Shown here: piece by piece, positions 10,101-17,555 of the stretch
Position numbering within the stretch: the stretch's first letter is position 1
Layout of the letters: every line of letters begins with the position of its first letter
Made by a program: the position numbers and the translations under genes
From: Prauserella cavernicola
Lineage (GTDB): Bacteria; Actinomycetota; Actinomycetes; Mycobacteriales; Pseudonocardiaceae
Direction: 5' to 3'
Assembly (NCBI RefSeq): GCF_016595675.1
Contig: NZ_JAENJH010000002.1
Coordinates: 496,001-560,000 of the forward strand
Length of the DNA stretch: 64,000 nt
The notes under the pieces: model-generated
Database searches by the model: none
What the model was told of the DNA's origin: nothing
Seen by the model: only the letters and a program-made list of their open reading frames with translations

Positions 10101-10332
10101 CGGTGACCGGGTCGATGTCGATGCCGACGACCTGCGCGGCCTTCGCGGCCAGCAGCGCGCTGCCGAAGCCCTCACCGCTTGCGAGGTCGAGCACGCGCTT
10201 GCCCTCGGTGAACCGCAGCGCGAACGCGTAGCGGTGGTAGTGCTCGTAGATCACCTGGAGATCGTCGGCCCACGGAACACAACGCTCCCCGGTCCACTCG
10301 ATGAGACGCTCCCCGCGTGGTCCGGTACCCAT
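7135..10332 (-). CDS. Trifunctional methyltransferase - GT2 - GT4-like glycosyltransferase
   Basis: A 1065-residue fusion of three enzymes of surface-glycan assembly. Residues 1-230 are a class I SAM methyltransferase (motif I VLDLASGEGFG at 47-57). Residues 250-375 are a charged, coiled-coil-like linker. Residues 424-680 are a GT-A family 2 glycosyltransferase (VVSVVVPIYGNWEYT, VVDDASPDDT, NNDTEARPG, YYEDTDLAFAVRDAGY). The last about 370 residues form a GT-B, family 4-like domain (VLFVGSFDHVPNRD, FGAGVKGKVGEALARGVPV). No catalytic segment is obviously missing. It sits between a second methyltransferase gene (43 bases upstream) and the acyltransferase, in one transcription unit. It is probably cytoplasmic or membrane-associated. 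The sugar donors and acceptor are not predictable from sequence. Confidence 0.9.
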   Translation of the reverse strand: MGTGPRGERLIEWTGERCVPWADDLQVIYEHYHRYAFALRFTEGKRVLDLASGEGFGSALLAAKAAQVVGIDIDPVTVEHARQRYPLGNARFEVASIIDPDACAGEEPFDVITCFEAVEHVEEQDQLMELVARRLAPGGIFLCSTPDVDVYTHDHGNENPYHVRELHEGAFRELLGGRFEHVRLLRQNVAVGSLIHDGAEGGGSETHTLSRSSSEDWAVDRGAPHTYFVGIASAEPVEVPDTSVLVDPKLTLVQEARAGEIASLSESVRALTESVRTVESELRASTVAADDAEARARSLASERDAALERVRRAEESYRKAVGEGDQLRRKATRDAARLSWLSDNNNSLRGTINQLAGDNAKLAADHSELAQKLLGRYRSGIERLAPRGTRRRDAYEKALGRQPGIIEAGPSVPGPVAVTTSDQPVVSVVVPIYGNWEYTRRCLESIEVHLPITPLEVIVVDDASPDDTADRVAQCAGVRLVRAPRNLGFIGASNLGAEHARGELIMFLNNDTEARPGWLDKLVQTFDDDALVGLAGSRLVYPDGRLQESGGIVWRDGSGWNYGRGGNPDDPRHRTMRDVDYCSGAALLVRRDLFERIGGFDTRYAPAYYEDTDLAFAVRDAGYRTVVQPESVIVHHEGVSNGTDVGSGIKRHQELNRVVFAEKWATALAEHLPEASPRNVWLGRARGAHGHHGGLVLVADHQVPRTLEDSGSVRMARLLDLLVELGERVVFFPMNGAIPEEYMAPLHRAGITVIADHGQQQEFLRDAGESLSLALLSRPQVAWQLLEPIRQHAPRCLVAYDTVDLHFLRLQRQAELAGSLGESAESESLTRRAEALRELELGLVRACDVTFTVSEVERKLLAELTPDAEVQVLSNVHEADVARSVPEGRSGVLFVGSFDHVPNRDAAAWLAEEIMPLVRERHLGAEAHIVGSNPPPEVEALASDGVVVHGWVEDLAAQYEQARVVVAPLRFGAGVKGKVGEALARGVPVAGTTLATEGMFLADGEEVLLGETAAQLAERVGTLLADDALWLRISEAGKEAVNRRFGPGVAKQTLASLLRDRARAD

Positions 10333-10375
10333 GCGGGGGAGATTAGCGGTTCACGAACTGTGTGGGCCTAGTGGT

Positions 10376-11797
10376 TCAGTTTTCCCGCAAGGAAATACCG
10401 ACGAGAACATAGGCGAGGCTGCGGCGGTCGTCGCCCAGTCCCGTGTGGTGCGGGTTCACCCACCAGTCGGCGTGCAGGGCCAGCTCGACGGTGCGGTGGG
10501 CGGGCACGCGCACGGGCAGGCAACGCTCGGTGAGCTCGGGCCCGACGTCGATGGTGCCGACGGGCGCGCCGTCGAGCCGGACGGTGACCGTGCCGGTGCG
10601 CGGCATCCACTCGGGCACGTAGGTGCGCACCTCGATCTCCGCGACGTCGGCCGTGGTCAGCACGGGCAGCGTGACCGTGCGCCGCGCCCACGCGTCGTGG
10701 AAGACACCGTTCATCCGGCCCACCGCGACGCCCGCTCCGCGCACCAGGCCGCCGGGGTCGCTACCGCGCGGGTCGAACGACACCCGGCCGGCGGGGTCGA
10801 GGACCTCGGTGTTGCGCACCGAGCGCGCCGGGGTGCGGTTGCCGTGCACGCGCAGCGGCTGCGGCGTGGGGTGGAACAGCGCCGTGAGCCGCGTCGGCGT
10901 GACGGTGCCCAGGTCGATCAGGGTGTCGTCGAGCACGCCGAGCTGGTCGATGAGCGCCAGGTGCTCCGGATCGGTCAGGTCGAAGTTGTGCCCGTAGATC
11001 CGGTCGATGAACGGGTCGATCACGTTGCCCAGCGCCAGGAAGAAGCTCGGGTGCAGGTAGCGCAGCAGCACGGGCAGCACGTCCTCGGCCCTGATGCCCT
11101 CGAAGCCGTCGGCGGCGCAGTCGACGTCGTCGTACACCTCGTCGACGGCTCCGGTGATCGCGTTGCGCCGCAGCTCGGCCGGCAACGTGGCCCAGATCCG
11201 CTCCACGACCTCCAGCGCCTCTGGCCAGCGCCGGTGCCCGTTGCGGCCGATCATGTCGTGCACCACGAACACGCCGTCGCGGGTGAGGCTGGCGCGCACC
11301 TGGCCGTAGAGGTGCTCGAGGTCGAGCACGTGGTGCAGCACCTGGTAGCCGACCACGACGTCGTGCTCGGTGTCGGCGACCCAGGTGTTGAAGTCGGCGA
11401 CGACGGGTTCCACGCGGTCGGCGAGGCCGAGTGAGCTCGCGGCGGCAGCGGCGCGCTCCTGCATGTCGGTGTTGATCTCCAGCAGGCGCACGCGCACGTT
11501 GTGCACGCCCTGGTCGGCGAGCGTGCGCAGCCAGCCGAGCTCCTGGTCGCCGTTGCCGCTGCCGAGCGAGAGCACCACGGCGTCGCGCTGCAGGCGGGTG
11601 GCCCTGGCCGCGATCTCGCCGGTGATGAGCTCGTCGATGCTCGTCACACCCAGCGCGTTGAGCTTCGGCAGCATGTGCCGCGCCGACCAGCGGTGCGCCG
11701 CTTCGGGCAGGCTCCCGTGCAGGTCGAGCTGGTCGGCGAAGTTCTCCCGCTCCGCTGCCAGACGCTCTTCGTAGTCGAGCCCCTGCCCGCCGTTCAT
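10376..11797 (-). CDS. SAM-dependent methyltransferase of the glycan locus
   Basis: The 473-residue protein has a helical N-terminus, a class I methyltransferase fold (motif I VVLSLGSGNGDQELG at about 74-88, acidic loop RLLEINTDM, motif post-I VVGYQVLHHVLDLEHLYG), and a C-terminal beta-rich domain of about 120 residues (from about 350) that is not part of the methyltransferase core and may bind carbohydrate. GGAGG stands 8 bases before the ATG. It is the first gene of the minus-strand glycan unit and is divergent from the AlgJ-like gene, with 69 bases between the starts. A sugar O-methyltransferase role is inferred from neighbours. Confidence 0.83.
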   Translation of the reverse strand: MNGGQGLDYEERLAAERENFADQLDLHGSLPEAAHRWSARHMLPKLNALGVTSIDELITGEIAARATRLQRDAVVLSLGSGNGDQELGWLRTLADQGVHNVRVRLLEINTDMQERAAAAASSLGLADRVEPVVADFNTWVADTEHDVVVGYQVLHHVLDLEHLYGQVRASLTRDGVFVVHDMIGRNGHRRWPEALEVVERIWATLPAELRRNAITGAVDEVYDDVDCAADGFEGIRAEDVLPVLLRYLHPSFFLALGNVIDPFIDRIYGHNFDLTDPEHLALIDQLGVLDDTLIDLGTVTPTRLTALFHPTPQPLRVHGNRTPARSVRNTEVLDPAGRVSFDPRGSDPGGLVRGAGVAVGRMNGVFHDAWARRTVTLPVLTTADVAEIEVRTYVPEWMPRTGTVTVRLDGAPVGTIDVGPELTERCLPVRVPAHRTVELALHADWWVNPHHTGLGDDRRSLAYVLVGISLREN

Positions 11798-11866
11798 CGC
11801 GCGTGCCTCCAGTGATTCACCCGAACCGGCCCCCCGGTCGCCGGCCCGGCGGTTACGATACGGCGC

Positions 11867-13174
11867 GTGTCAGCAGGCTCCGGACCGCACCCGCCGGCAG
11901 GTGGGAGCCTCCCACCGACTCCGGAATCGTGGCTGCCGAACGAGCACAACCTCTACCGGCCCCGGCACAGCCCCAAACAGCGCACCGCGCTGACCTGCGC
12001 GGTCATCTTCTTTCTCGCTCCCGCGCTCGCGTTCGTGGTGGGCGTGCGGCCGGCGCCGTTCGAGAACAGGGCGCTGACGGAGTTCCCGAGCATCACCGAC
12101 GGCTGGGGCTTCTTCACGGGCCTCGCGTCGTGGGCCACCGACCACCTGCCGTTGCGCGAGGCCGGCGTCGAAGCGGCGGGCGGCATCAGCACCGGCGTCT
12201 TCGGCGACCCGCCCGACGTCGGCGGCGGCGCGCGCGACACGGTGGGCGTGCAGCCGGGCGACGGACCGCCGCAGGAGGAGGTGCCCACCGAGCTGTATCC
12301 CGACGTGATCTCGGGCTCCGACGGCTGGCTCTACCTCGGCGAGGACGTCAAGGCCAGGTGCAACCCGGTCAAGGACGTGAACGGAACCGTGGCGGCGCTG
12401 AACAAGCTGCGCGAGGCCGTCGAGTCGTCCGGGCGGAAGTTCGAGCTGGTGGTGGCGCCGGACAAGACCACGATCATGCCGCAGCACCTGCCCGCGAGCT
12501 ACGTCGGCAAGGAGTGCGCGGAGCAGCGGGCGGCCGAGTTCTGGAACCGGGTGCCCGACGAGGCGGACGCCATCGACCTGCGGCCCGCGCTGGCCGACGC
12601 CGAGAAGAGCACCGGCGAGCCGCTGTACGACGCGATCGACAGCCACTGGAACTTCGCGGGCGGGCTCACCATGACCTACGAGCTGGCCGAGCGCATCGCG
12701 CCGGGCAGCACGTCGACGTGGGCGGTCGAGCCCGACGGCAAGCAGGCCTGGCCCGCCGACCTGCCCCGGCTGCTGGGCAGATCGGCGGAGCGGCAGCTCA
12801 CGCGCTACACGCTCGCGCCCGACGGCGGCGAGGACCGCACCCGCTACATCGCCAGCGACTTCCGCACGCAGCTCGAGGTGGAGCAGAGCGGCGACCCGGT
12901 CGAGGGCACGATCGAGGACAAGGTCGGCCTGATCGCCGACTCCTACACCCAGTTCGCCACGCCGTTCCTGACGGCGGCGTGCCGCGACGTCTCGGTGGTG
13001 CACGCCGACACGGTGGCCGAGGGCTCGATCGACCAGATCGTGGAGCTGCTCGCCGACCGGGACGTGATCGCCGTCGAGTTCGTCGAACGGATCGTCACCG
13101 GCGGGGCGAGCGCGCTGCTGCGGGACGACGCCATCGACCGGCTCGCCGCCGCGCTCGCGGCCAACCCGAGATAA
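11867..13174 (+). CDS. AlgJ/AlgX-like SGNH-type O-acetyltransferase, membrane-anchored
   Basis: Probably the extracytoplasmic half of an O-acetylation system. The 435 residues have a short cytoplasmic head, one membrane helix (about 41-60), the family motifs ENRAL and SDGWLYLG (151-158), the catalytic-type DSHWN (258-262) and a later DSYTQ with Ser359 as candidate nucleophile. These match the AlgJ/AlgX catalytic Asp-His and Ser positions. In alginate systems such enzymes receive acetyl groups from a membrane acyltransferase; here the acyltransferase-3 gene at 5858 is the candidate partner. Start is a GTG with no clear ribosome site. Divergent from the methyltransferase gene. Confidence 0.82.
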   Translation: MSAGSGPHPPAGGSLPPTPESWLPNEHNLYRPRHSPKQRTALTCAVIFFLAPALAFVVGVRPAPFENRALTEFPSITDGWGFFTGLASWATDHLPLREAGVEAAGGISTGVFGDPPDVGGGARDTVGVQPGDGPPQEEVPTELYPDVISGSDGWLYLGEDVKARCNPVKDVNGTVAALNKLREAVESSGRKFELVVAPDKTTIMPQHLPASYVGKECAEQRAAEFWNRVPDEADAIDLRPALADAEKSTGEPLYDAIDSHWNFAGGLTMTYELAERIAPGSTSTWAVEPDGKQAWPADLPRLLGRSAERQLTRYTLAPDGGEDRTRYIASDFRTQLEVEQSGDPVEGTIEDKVGLIADSYTQFATPFLTAACRDVSVVHADTVAEGSIDQIVELLADRDVIAVEFVERIVTGGASALLRDDAIDRLAAALAANPR

Positions 13175-13307
13175 CAACCAGGTGACAGCACTGTTCGGGG
13201 TTCGGTCACCGGCAGTACTCGAAGGGGCGACACAGTAGGTTACGGGTGGGCTCGCTCAAGGCGGCCCCTGACACGAGGTGCACAATGTCCTCGGTTTTCC
13301 GTCCTCG

Positions 13308-13332
13308 ATGCTCGCCGAGCTGAAGCGAGCAT
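13308..13332. promoter_or_regulatory. 8-bp perfect hairpin in the leader of the Q-rich membrane protein gene
   Basis: Arms ATGCTCGC and GCGAGCAT around a 9-base loop, 31 bases before the GTG at 13363 and within the 188-base spacer after the AlgJ-like gene. No T-run follows, so it is either a weak terminator or part of the mRNA leader. A second, weaker arm pair, GGTGAC/GTCACC, lies just after the AlgJ-like stop. Confidence 0.35.
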
Positions 13333-13362
13333 GCACAGAACTGTCCCGAAGGGGGGCCGGGG

Positions 13363-14658
13363 GTGACCTGGCAGGAAGAGCTTCGCAAGCTGGACGAGAG
13401 TCTCGCGTCCGGCAGCCTGTCCGCGGACGAGTACAGAGCCCGCAGGGACCAGATCCTGTCGTCGGCCGTGACCTCCTCGGAACAGCAGCCGCAAGAGGGC
13501 CAGACCAACGCGGACTCGACGCAGATCATCGAGCCGGTCTCGCCCTCACAGGGCACCCCGCAGCAGCAGCCGTCACAGCCACAGCAGCACCCGCAGCAGC
13601 AGGCGTCGCAGCCGCAGCAGCACCCACAGCAGCAGCCGTCGCAGGCTGAGTCCACGCAGGTCGTGCAGCCCGCCGACACCGGCGCCGAGCGCACGCAGGT
13701 GGTGCAGAACTGGCAGTCGCAGCAGCCCCACGCGCAGTCCTCGCCGCCACAGGGCTTCCAGCAGCCCCAGCAGCAGTACCCCTCCTCCCCTCCCGGCGGC
13801 TTCGCGGGTCCGCAGCAGCAACAACAGCAGCAGTACCAGCAGCAACAGCAGCCGTGGAACGCGCCGCAGGAGGACGCGAGCCCGCCGTGGGGCGGCAGCG
13901 ACTTCCCGCCGATCGCGCCGCAGGGCAGCTCGGAATGGGGCGTCAGCCAGGGCCCCGAGTCGTTCGAGTCCGAGTCCAAGCCCGGTTCCGGCCGCAAGGT
14001 GCTGTTCTCGGTCGCCGGTGTGGTGCTGGTCGTCGGCATCGCCTTCGCGGTGTGGGCGCTGTTCATCAACGGCGGTGACGACCAGCAGGCGCAGCAGGAC
14101 ACCGGCAATTCGCAGTCCCAGCAGCCGCAGCCGACCAGCACGCCGCTGCCGAAGCCGCCGGAGCCCAAGGCCGAGCCCGCCGACAACGCGGCGGCGATCG
14201 TCGACCCGCCCGGTGAGAAGCGCAACGGCGGCGGCTCGTTCAACCTCGAGCAGCTGAAGCAGAACCAGATGCTGCCGGAGCCGATGGTGCAGGCACTCGA
14301 CGACGCGGGCATGGGCGACGGGCTGCTCAAGACCACGCGCGACGGCGAAGCCGTGATCGGCCTCTACTCGATCGAGGTCTCCAACGAGGACGCTGCCATC
14401 GCCGCCGCCGAGGAGTACGGCGTCATCCAGCAGGAGGGCGGCATCCCCGCGGTGCGGGACCTGTCCCTGCAGGGCGTGCAGGTCTACGGGGCGGGCAACG
14501 CCGACTCCGACAGCGTGTTCCGCGCGGTGTACGTCCTCTACGACCGCGTCGTGATCATCGACGTCACCGGCCCCAACCGCGACGAGCTGGAGTCGACGTT
14601 CTCCAGCCTGCTCGACGAGCAGCTCGACCAGGCCCCGCCGAGCCACACCGGCTCGTAG
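13363..14658 (+). CDS. Single-pass membrane protein with SHOCT-like N-terminus and poly-Gln linker
   Basis: Paralogue of the gene at 4840; function unknown. The 431 residues run: SHOCT-like helix pair (MTWQEELRKLDESLASGSLS), a Gln-dominated linker (about 45-205) with runs of up to six glutamines, one membrane helix (VLFSVAGVVLVVGIAFAVWALFI), a second Q/P-rich stretch, and a folded-looking C-domain of about 150 residues. The GTG lies two bases after a very G-rich tract that can serve as ribosome site, and the N-terminus aligns with the paralogue. The long low-complexity linker could span the peptidoglycan or mediate self-association; neither is shown. Confidence 0.75.
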   Translation: MTWQEELRKLDESLASGSLSADEYRARRDQILSSAVTSSEQQPQEGQTNADSTQIIEPVSPSQGTPQQQPSQPQQHPQQQASQPQQHPQQQPSQAESTQVVQPADTGAERTQVVQNWQSQQPHAQSSPPQGFQQPQQQYPSSPPGGFAGPQQQQQQQYQQQQQPWNAPQEDASPPWGGSDFPPIAPQGSSEWGVSQGPESFESESKPGSGRKVLFSVAGVVLVVGIAFAVWALFINGGDDQQAQQDTGNSQSQQPQPTSTPLPKPPEPKAEPADNAAAIVDPPGEKRNGGGSFNLEQLKQNQMLPEPMVQALDDAGMGDGLLKTTRDGEAVIGLYSIEVSNEDAAIAAAEEYGVIQQEGGIPAVRDLSLQGVQVYGAGNADSDSVFRAVYVLYDRVVIIDVTGPNRDELESTFSSLLDEQLDQAPPSHTGS

Positions 14659-14757
14659 TCCTACCACCGAACGGGTGAGGTTGGCCGTGTTGGCCAACCT
14701 CATCCCACGGTCACACGCCCTCCGAGCGGAGCATCTGCCCCGATGACAGGAGGCGTG

Positions 14758-14853
14758 ATGTGGCTTCAGATCTCGCTCGTGGCCGTGCTCGCGGCCGTCT
14801 TCCTGGTCAGGGTGACCAGGGAGGTCGTTCGATACCGCCGCTCGACGCGCTGA
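14758..14853 (+). CDS. 31-residue single-pass membrane microprotein
   Basis: A short frame with a near-perfect ribosome site: AGGAGG four bases before the ATG. The product starts MWLQISLVAVLAAVFLV and is one hydrophobic helix followed by an Arg-rich tail (RVTREVVRYRRSTR), so it is a plausible N-out/C-in membrane peptide. It follows the Q-rich membrane protein by 99 bases on the same strand and ends one base before the 3' end of the response-regulator gene on the other strand. Function is unknown. The strong ribosome site, the clean hydrophobic/basic layout and the lack of any overlapping gene support it as real; no homologue is recalled. Confidence 0.55.
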   Translation: MWLQISLVAVLAAVFLVRVTREVVRYRRSTR

Positions 14854-14854
14854 C

Positions 14855-15520
14855 CTACGCGCCGGGCTTCACCAGCCCCGACTCGTAGGCCAGCACCACC
14901 AGCTGCGCGCGGTCCCTCGCGGCGAGCTTGGTCATGATGCGGCTGACGTGAGTGCGAGCGGTGGCCGTGGAGATGAACAGCTCCGCCGCGATCTCGTCGT
15001 TGGTCAGCCCGCCCGCCACCAGCGCGAGCACCTCCCGTTCGCGGTCGGTGATCTCGCGGATGGCCTCCGGGTCGATCCTGCGGTTCTCCGGCCTGCCGAC
15101 GAACTCCGAGATGAGCCTGCGCGTGACGGTTGGCGCGAGCAGCGCCTCCCCCGCGGCGACGACGCGCAGCGCGCGCAGCAGCTCCACCGGATCGGTGTCC
15201 TTGAGCAGGAACCCGCTCGCGCCGCCGCGCAGCGCGTCGTAGACGTAGGAGTCCACGTCGAACGTGGTCAGCACCAGCACCTTCACGTCCGCCAGCTCGG
15301 CGTCCTCCGCGATGCGCCTGGTGGCCTCCAGCCCGTCGACGCCGGGCATCCGCACGTCCATCACCACCACGTCGGGCCGGTGCTCGCGCGCGAGAGCGAC
15401 GGCCTGCTCGCCGTCGGCCGCCTCGCCGCACACCTCGAACCCGTCCTCGGTGTCGAGCAGCACGCGGAACCCGGCGCGCACGAGCGCCTGGTCGTCGGCG
15501 AGCACCACCCTGATCGTCAT
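14855..15520 (-). CDS. NarL/LuxR-family response regulator
   Basis: DNA-binding output protein of a two-component system. The 221 residues have a receiver domain with phospho-acceptor Asp55 (VVVMDVRMPG), an acidic pair DD at 9-10, the conserved Thr/Lys region (LTTFD, LLKDTD), and a C-terminal LuxR-type helix-turn-helix (LTNDEIAAELFISTATARTH). It overlaps the histidine kinase gene by four bases (ATGA), so the pair is translationally coupled. Targets are unknown; the genes upstream in the same run (membrane protein, molybdopterin oxidoreductase) are the natural candidates. Confidence 0.93.
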   Translation of the reverse strand: MTIRVVLADDQALVRAGFRVLLDTEDGFEVCGEAADGEQAVALAREHRPDVVVMDVRMPGVDGLEATRRIAEDAELADVKVLVLTTFDVDSYVYDALRGGASGFLLKDTDPVELLRALRVVAAGEALLAPTVTRRLISEFVGRPENRRIDPEAIREITDREREVLALVAGGLTNDEIAAELFISTATARTHVSRIMTKLAARDRAQLVVLAYESGLVKPGA

Positions 15521-16626
15521 GGCGTCCCCTCGATCGGTATCTCGGCCCTGACCTCGAACCCGTCCTCCACCGGGCCCGCGTCGGCGGTGCCGCCGAGCGC
15601 CTCGGCTCGCTCGCGCATGCCGCGCAGCCCGTTGCCCTCCTTCGGGGCGACGGCGCCCGTGCCGTCGTCGCGCACGGCGAGCCGGAGGCTGCCGTTGCCG
15701 CGTTCGAGCCGCACCTCGACGAGCCTGGCCTGCTCGGCGTGCCGGACGACGTTGGTGATCGACTCCTGCAGGATCCGGTAGGCGGCGGCGTCGACGGGCG
15801 CGGGCAGTTCACCGGCCTCGCCGCGCAGGCGCACCACGAGCCCTGCCGTGCGGGCGTGGTCGAGCAGCTCGGTCAGCCGCGCCAGGCTCGGCGCGGGCGC
15901 CCGGTTCTCGCCGGAGCGCAGGACGGCGAGCGTGGCGCGCAGATCGGTGAGTGCGGAGGCGCTGGCCTCCTTGATGTTGTGCAGCGCTTCCTTGGCCTGC
16001 TCCGGCTTGCGGTCGGCGACGTGGGCGGCGACCCCGGCCTGCACGTTGATCATGGCGAGGCTGTGGGCGACGACGTCGTGCACCTCGCGGGCGATCCGCA
16101 GCCGCTCCTGCTCGGCCAGCCGCTCGCGGTGCTCGCTCTCCTGCCTCCTCGAGGCGGCGAGCGCGGCGGCCCGGTTGCGCACGGCGGTGCCGATGCCGAC
16201 GACCGCGGCGATCCCGGCGACGAGCCCGGCTGCCCTGACGTCGGGCAGCCAGCCGAGCCCCGCGCTCACGAACAGCACGTAGCCCGCGACGGCCAGCACG
16301 GCGCCTGCGAGCGAGGCGACCAGCGGACCTCGCACGAGGGCGACCGTGTAGAGCGCCAGTGCGGGCAGCAGGATCGCGGGCCCGCCGGGGTAGCCGGACC
16401 AGTAGTAGGCCAGTGTGCACGCGATCGACACCGCGAACACGGACACGGGGAATCGCTTGCGGGCCAGCAGCGGCAGCCCTGCGAGCACCAACAGGCCGTA
16501 GCCCAGCACGTCGAGGTGCTGGGCCTGCGGCTGGCGGGTCGCGGCGACCGTGGTGATGCCCAGCACCGCGACGGCGAGGGCCAACGGCCCGTACACGTCG
16601 GTCAACAGCTGCCTGGGCGAACGCAC
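15517..16626 (-). CDS. Sensor histidine kinase, HisKA_3 family
   Basis: Membrane sensor that phosphorylates the overlapping response regulator. The 369 residues start with about five membrane helices (about 12-145) and no large extracellular domain, so sensing is probably within or near the membrane. A linker helix leads to the HisKA_3 box REVHDVVAHS with phospho-acceptor His183, and the C-terminus is an ATPase domain (RDDGTGAV, GNGLRGMRERAEALGG). The GTG start lies 9 bases after the stop of the membrane-protein gene at 16636, suggesting one transcript. Confidence 0.93.
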   Translation of the reverse strand: MRSPRQLLTDVYGPLALAVAVLGITTVAATRQPQAQHLDVLGYGLLVLAGLPLLARKRFPVSVFAVSIACTLAYYWSGYPGGPAILLPALALYTVALVRGPLVASLAGAVLAVAGYVLFVSAGLGWLPDVRAAGLVAGIAAVVGIGTAVRNRAAALAASRRQESEHRERLAEQERLRIAREVHDVVAHSLAMINVQAGVAAHVADRKPEQAKEALHNIKEASASALTDLRATLAVLRSGENRAPAPSLARLTELLDHARTAGLVVRLRGEAGELPAPVDAAAYRILQESITNVVRHAEQARLVEVRLERGNGSLRLAVRDDGTGAVAPKEGNGLRGMRERAEALGGTADAGPVEDGFEVRAEIPIEGTP

Positions 16627-16635
16627 GGCTCGAAG

Positions 16636-17514
16636 CTACCCCCGCGCGAGCGCTTCGCGCGTCGGCTCGAAAGCGCGTTCCGGTGCTACGTCCCGTGCGG
16701 TAGCGAGCAGTCCGAGCGCGAGCAGCACGCCGCCCAGCGCCTGCACCGACGCGAGCACCAGATGCAGGGCAGAGGGGTCGGCCTCCATCGCGACCGCGGT
16801 GAACACCGTCCAGAAGCCCGCCGCGAACATCACCGCCGAGCCGGTCCAGGCCAGCACGAAACGCGCACGGAGCCGCCGCCCGGCCAGCGTGAGCACCGCG
16901 GCCGCCCCGGCGAGAATCAGCACCCCTTCAACGCCGTCGAGGAACCGCGTCGCGACGGAGGCATCCGTGTCGAACACCCACCAGGCCCTGCTCGCCCCGC
17001 TGACCACGGCCACGACGGCTCCGACACCGGAGAGCACCCCGAGCGGGCCGCGCGCCGCGACGCCGGTGAAGACGTGGGGCCAGCGGGTTCGCGCGTACAA
17101 CACGAACGCCGCCAGCAGCGTGACGCCCTGCCAGGCGAAGCTCGCGTAGACCATCGGATGAACCCAGGACTCCAGCTCCGTGCTGTCGCCAGGGTCGACC
17201 GCCAGCTGGAACCCGATCACCGGACTCGACAGCGCGATCGGAGCGAGGAGCCCGGTGCCGACCCAGATGGGGAACAGCACCAGCCAGGCCGGAATGCGCT
17301 GGCCCCAGTTGTAGGTGAACGCCAGCACCACCGCGATCGCGACCAGGTCCAGGAACGCTGTGAAAGCGTTGCCGACGCGCACGACCGGTTCGGAGAGGAA
17401 CGTCGGATCGGCGGCGCCGAGCGTGCCGCCCGCCGTCCAGATGAGCTTGAGCAACAGGTAAGGGGCTACGCCGGCGATCGCGACGTAGCAGAGGACGATC
17501 CGTGCTTTTGTCAT
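16636..17514 (-). CDS. Polytopic membrane protein upstream of a two-component system
   Basis: Not recognised. The 292 residues contain about eight hydrophobic helices with short loops, including aromatic-rich turns (FTYNWGQRIPAW, SRAWWVFD) and no motif of a known transporter or enzyme. It lies 41 bases after the molybdopterin oxidoreductase stop and 9 bases before the histidine kinase, all on one strand, so it could be an accessory sensor for the kinase or a partner of the oxidoreductase. No clear ribosome site precedes the ATG. Confidence 0.72.
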   Translation of the reverse strand: MTKARIVLCYVAIAGVAPYLLLKLIWTAGGTLGAADPTFLSEPVVRVGNAFTAFLDLVAIAVVLAFTYNWGQRIPAWLVLFPIWVGTGLLAPIALSSPVIGFQLAVDPGDSTELESWVHPMVYASFAWQGVTLLAAFVLYARTRWPHVFTGVAARGPLGVLSGVGAVVAVVSGASRAWWVFDTDASVATRFLDGVEGVLILAGAAAVLTLAGRRLRARFVLAWTGSAVMFAAGFWTVFTAVAMEADPSALHLVLASVQALGGVLLALGLLATARDVAPERAFEPTREALARG

Positions 17515-17555
17515 GCACGTCAGCGTCGTCGGCTTCGGCGCCTCGCGGTTCCCGC

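Noticed and set aside
8062-10371. 769-codon plus-strand frame
   Set aside because: Exact antisense of the glycosyltransferase fusion, Val/Gly/Ala/Arg-rich with no domain.
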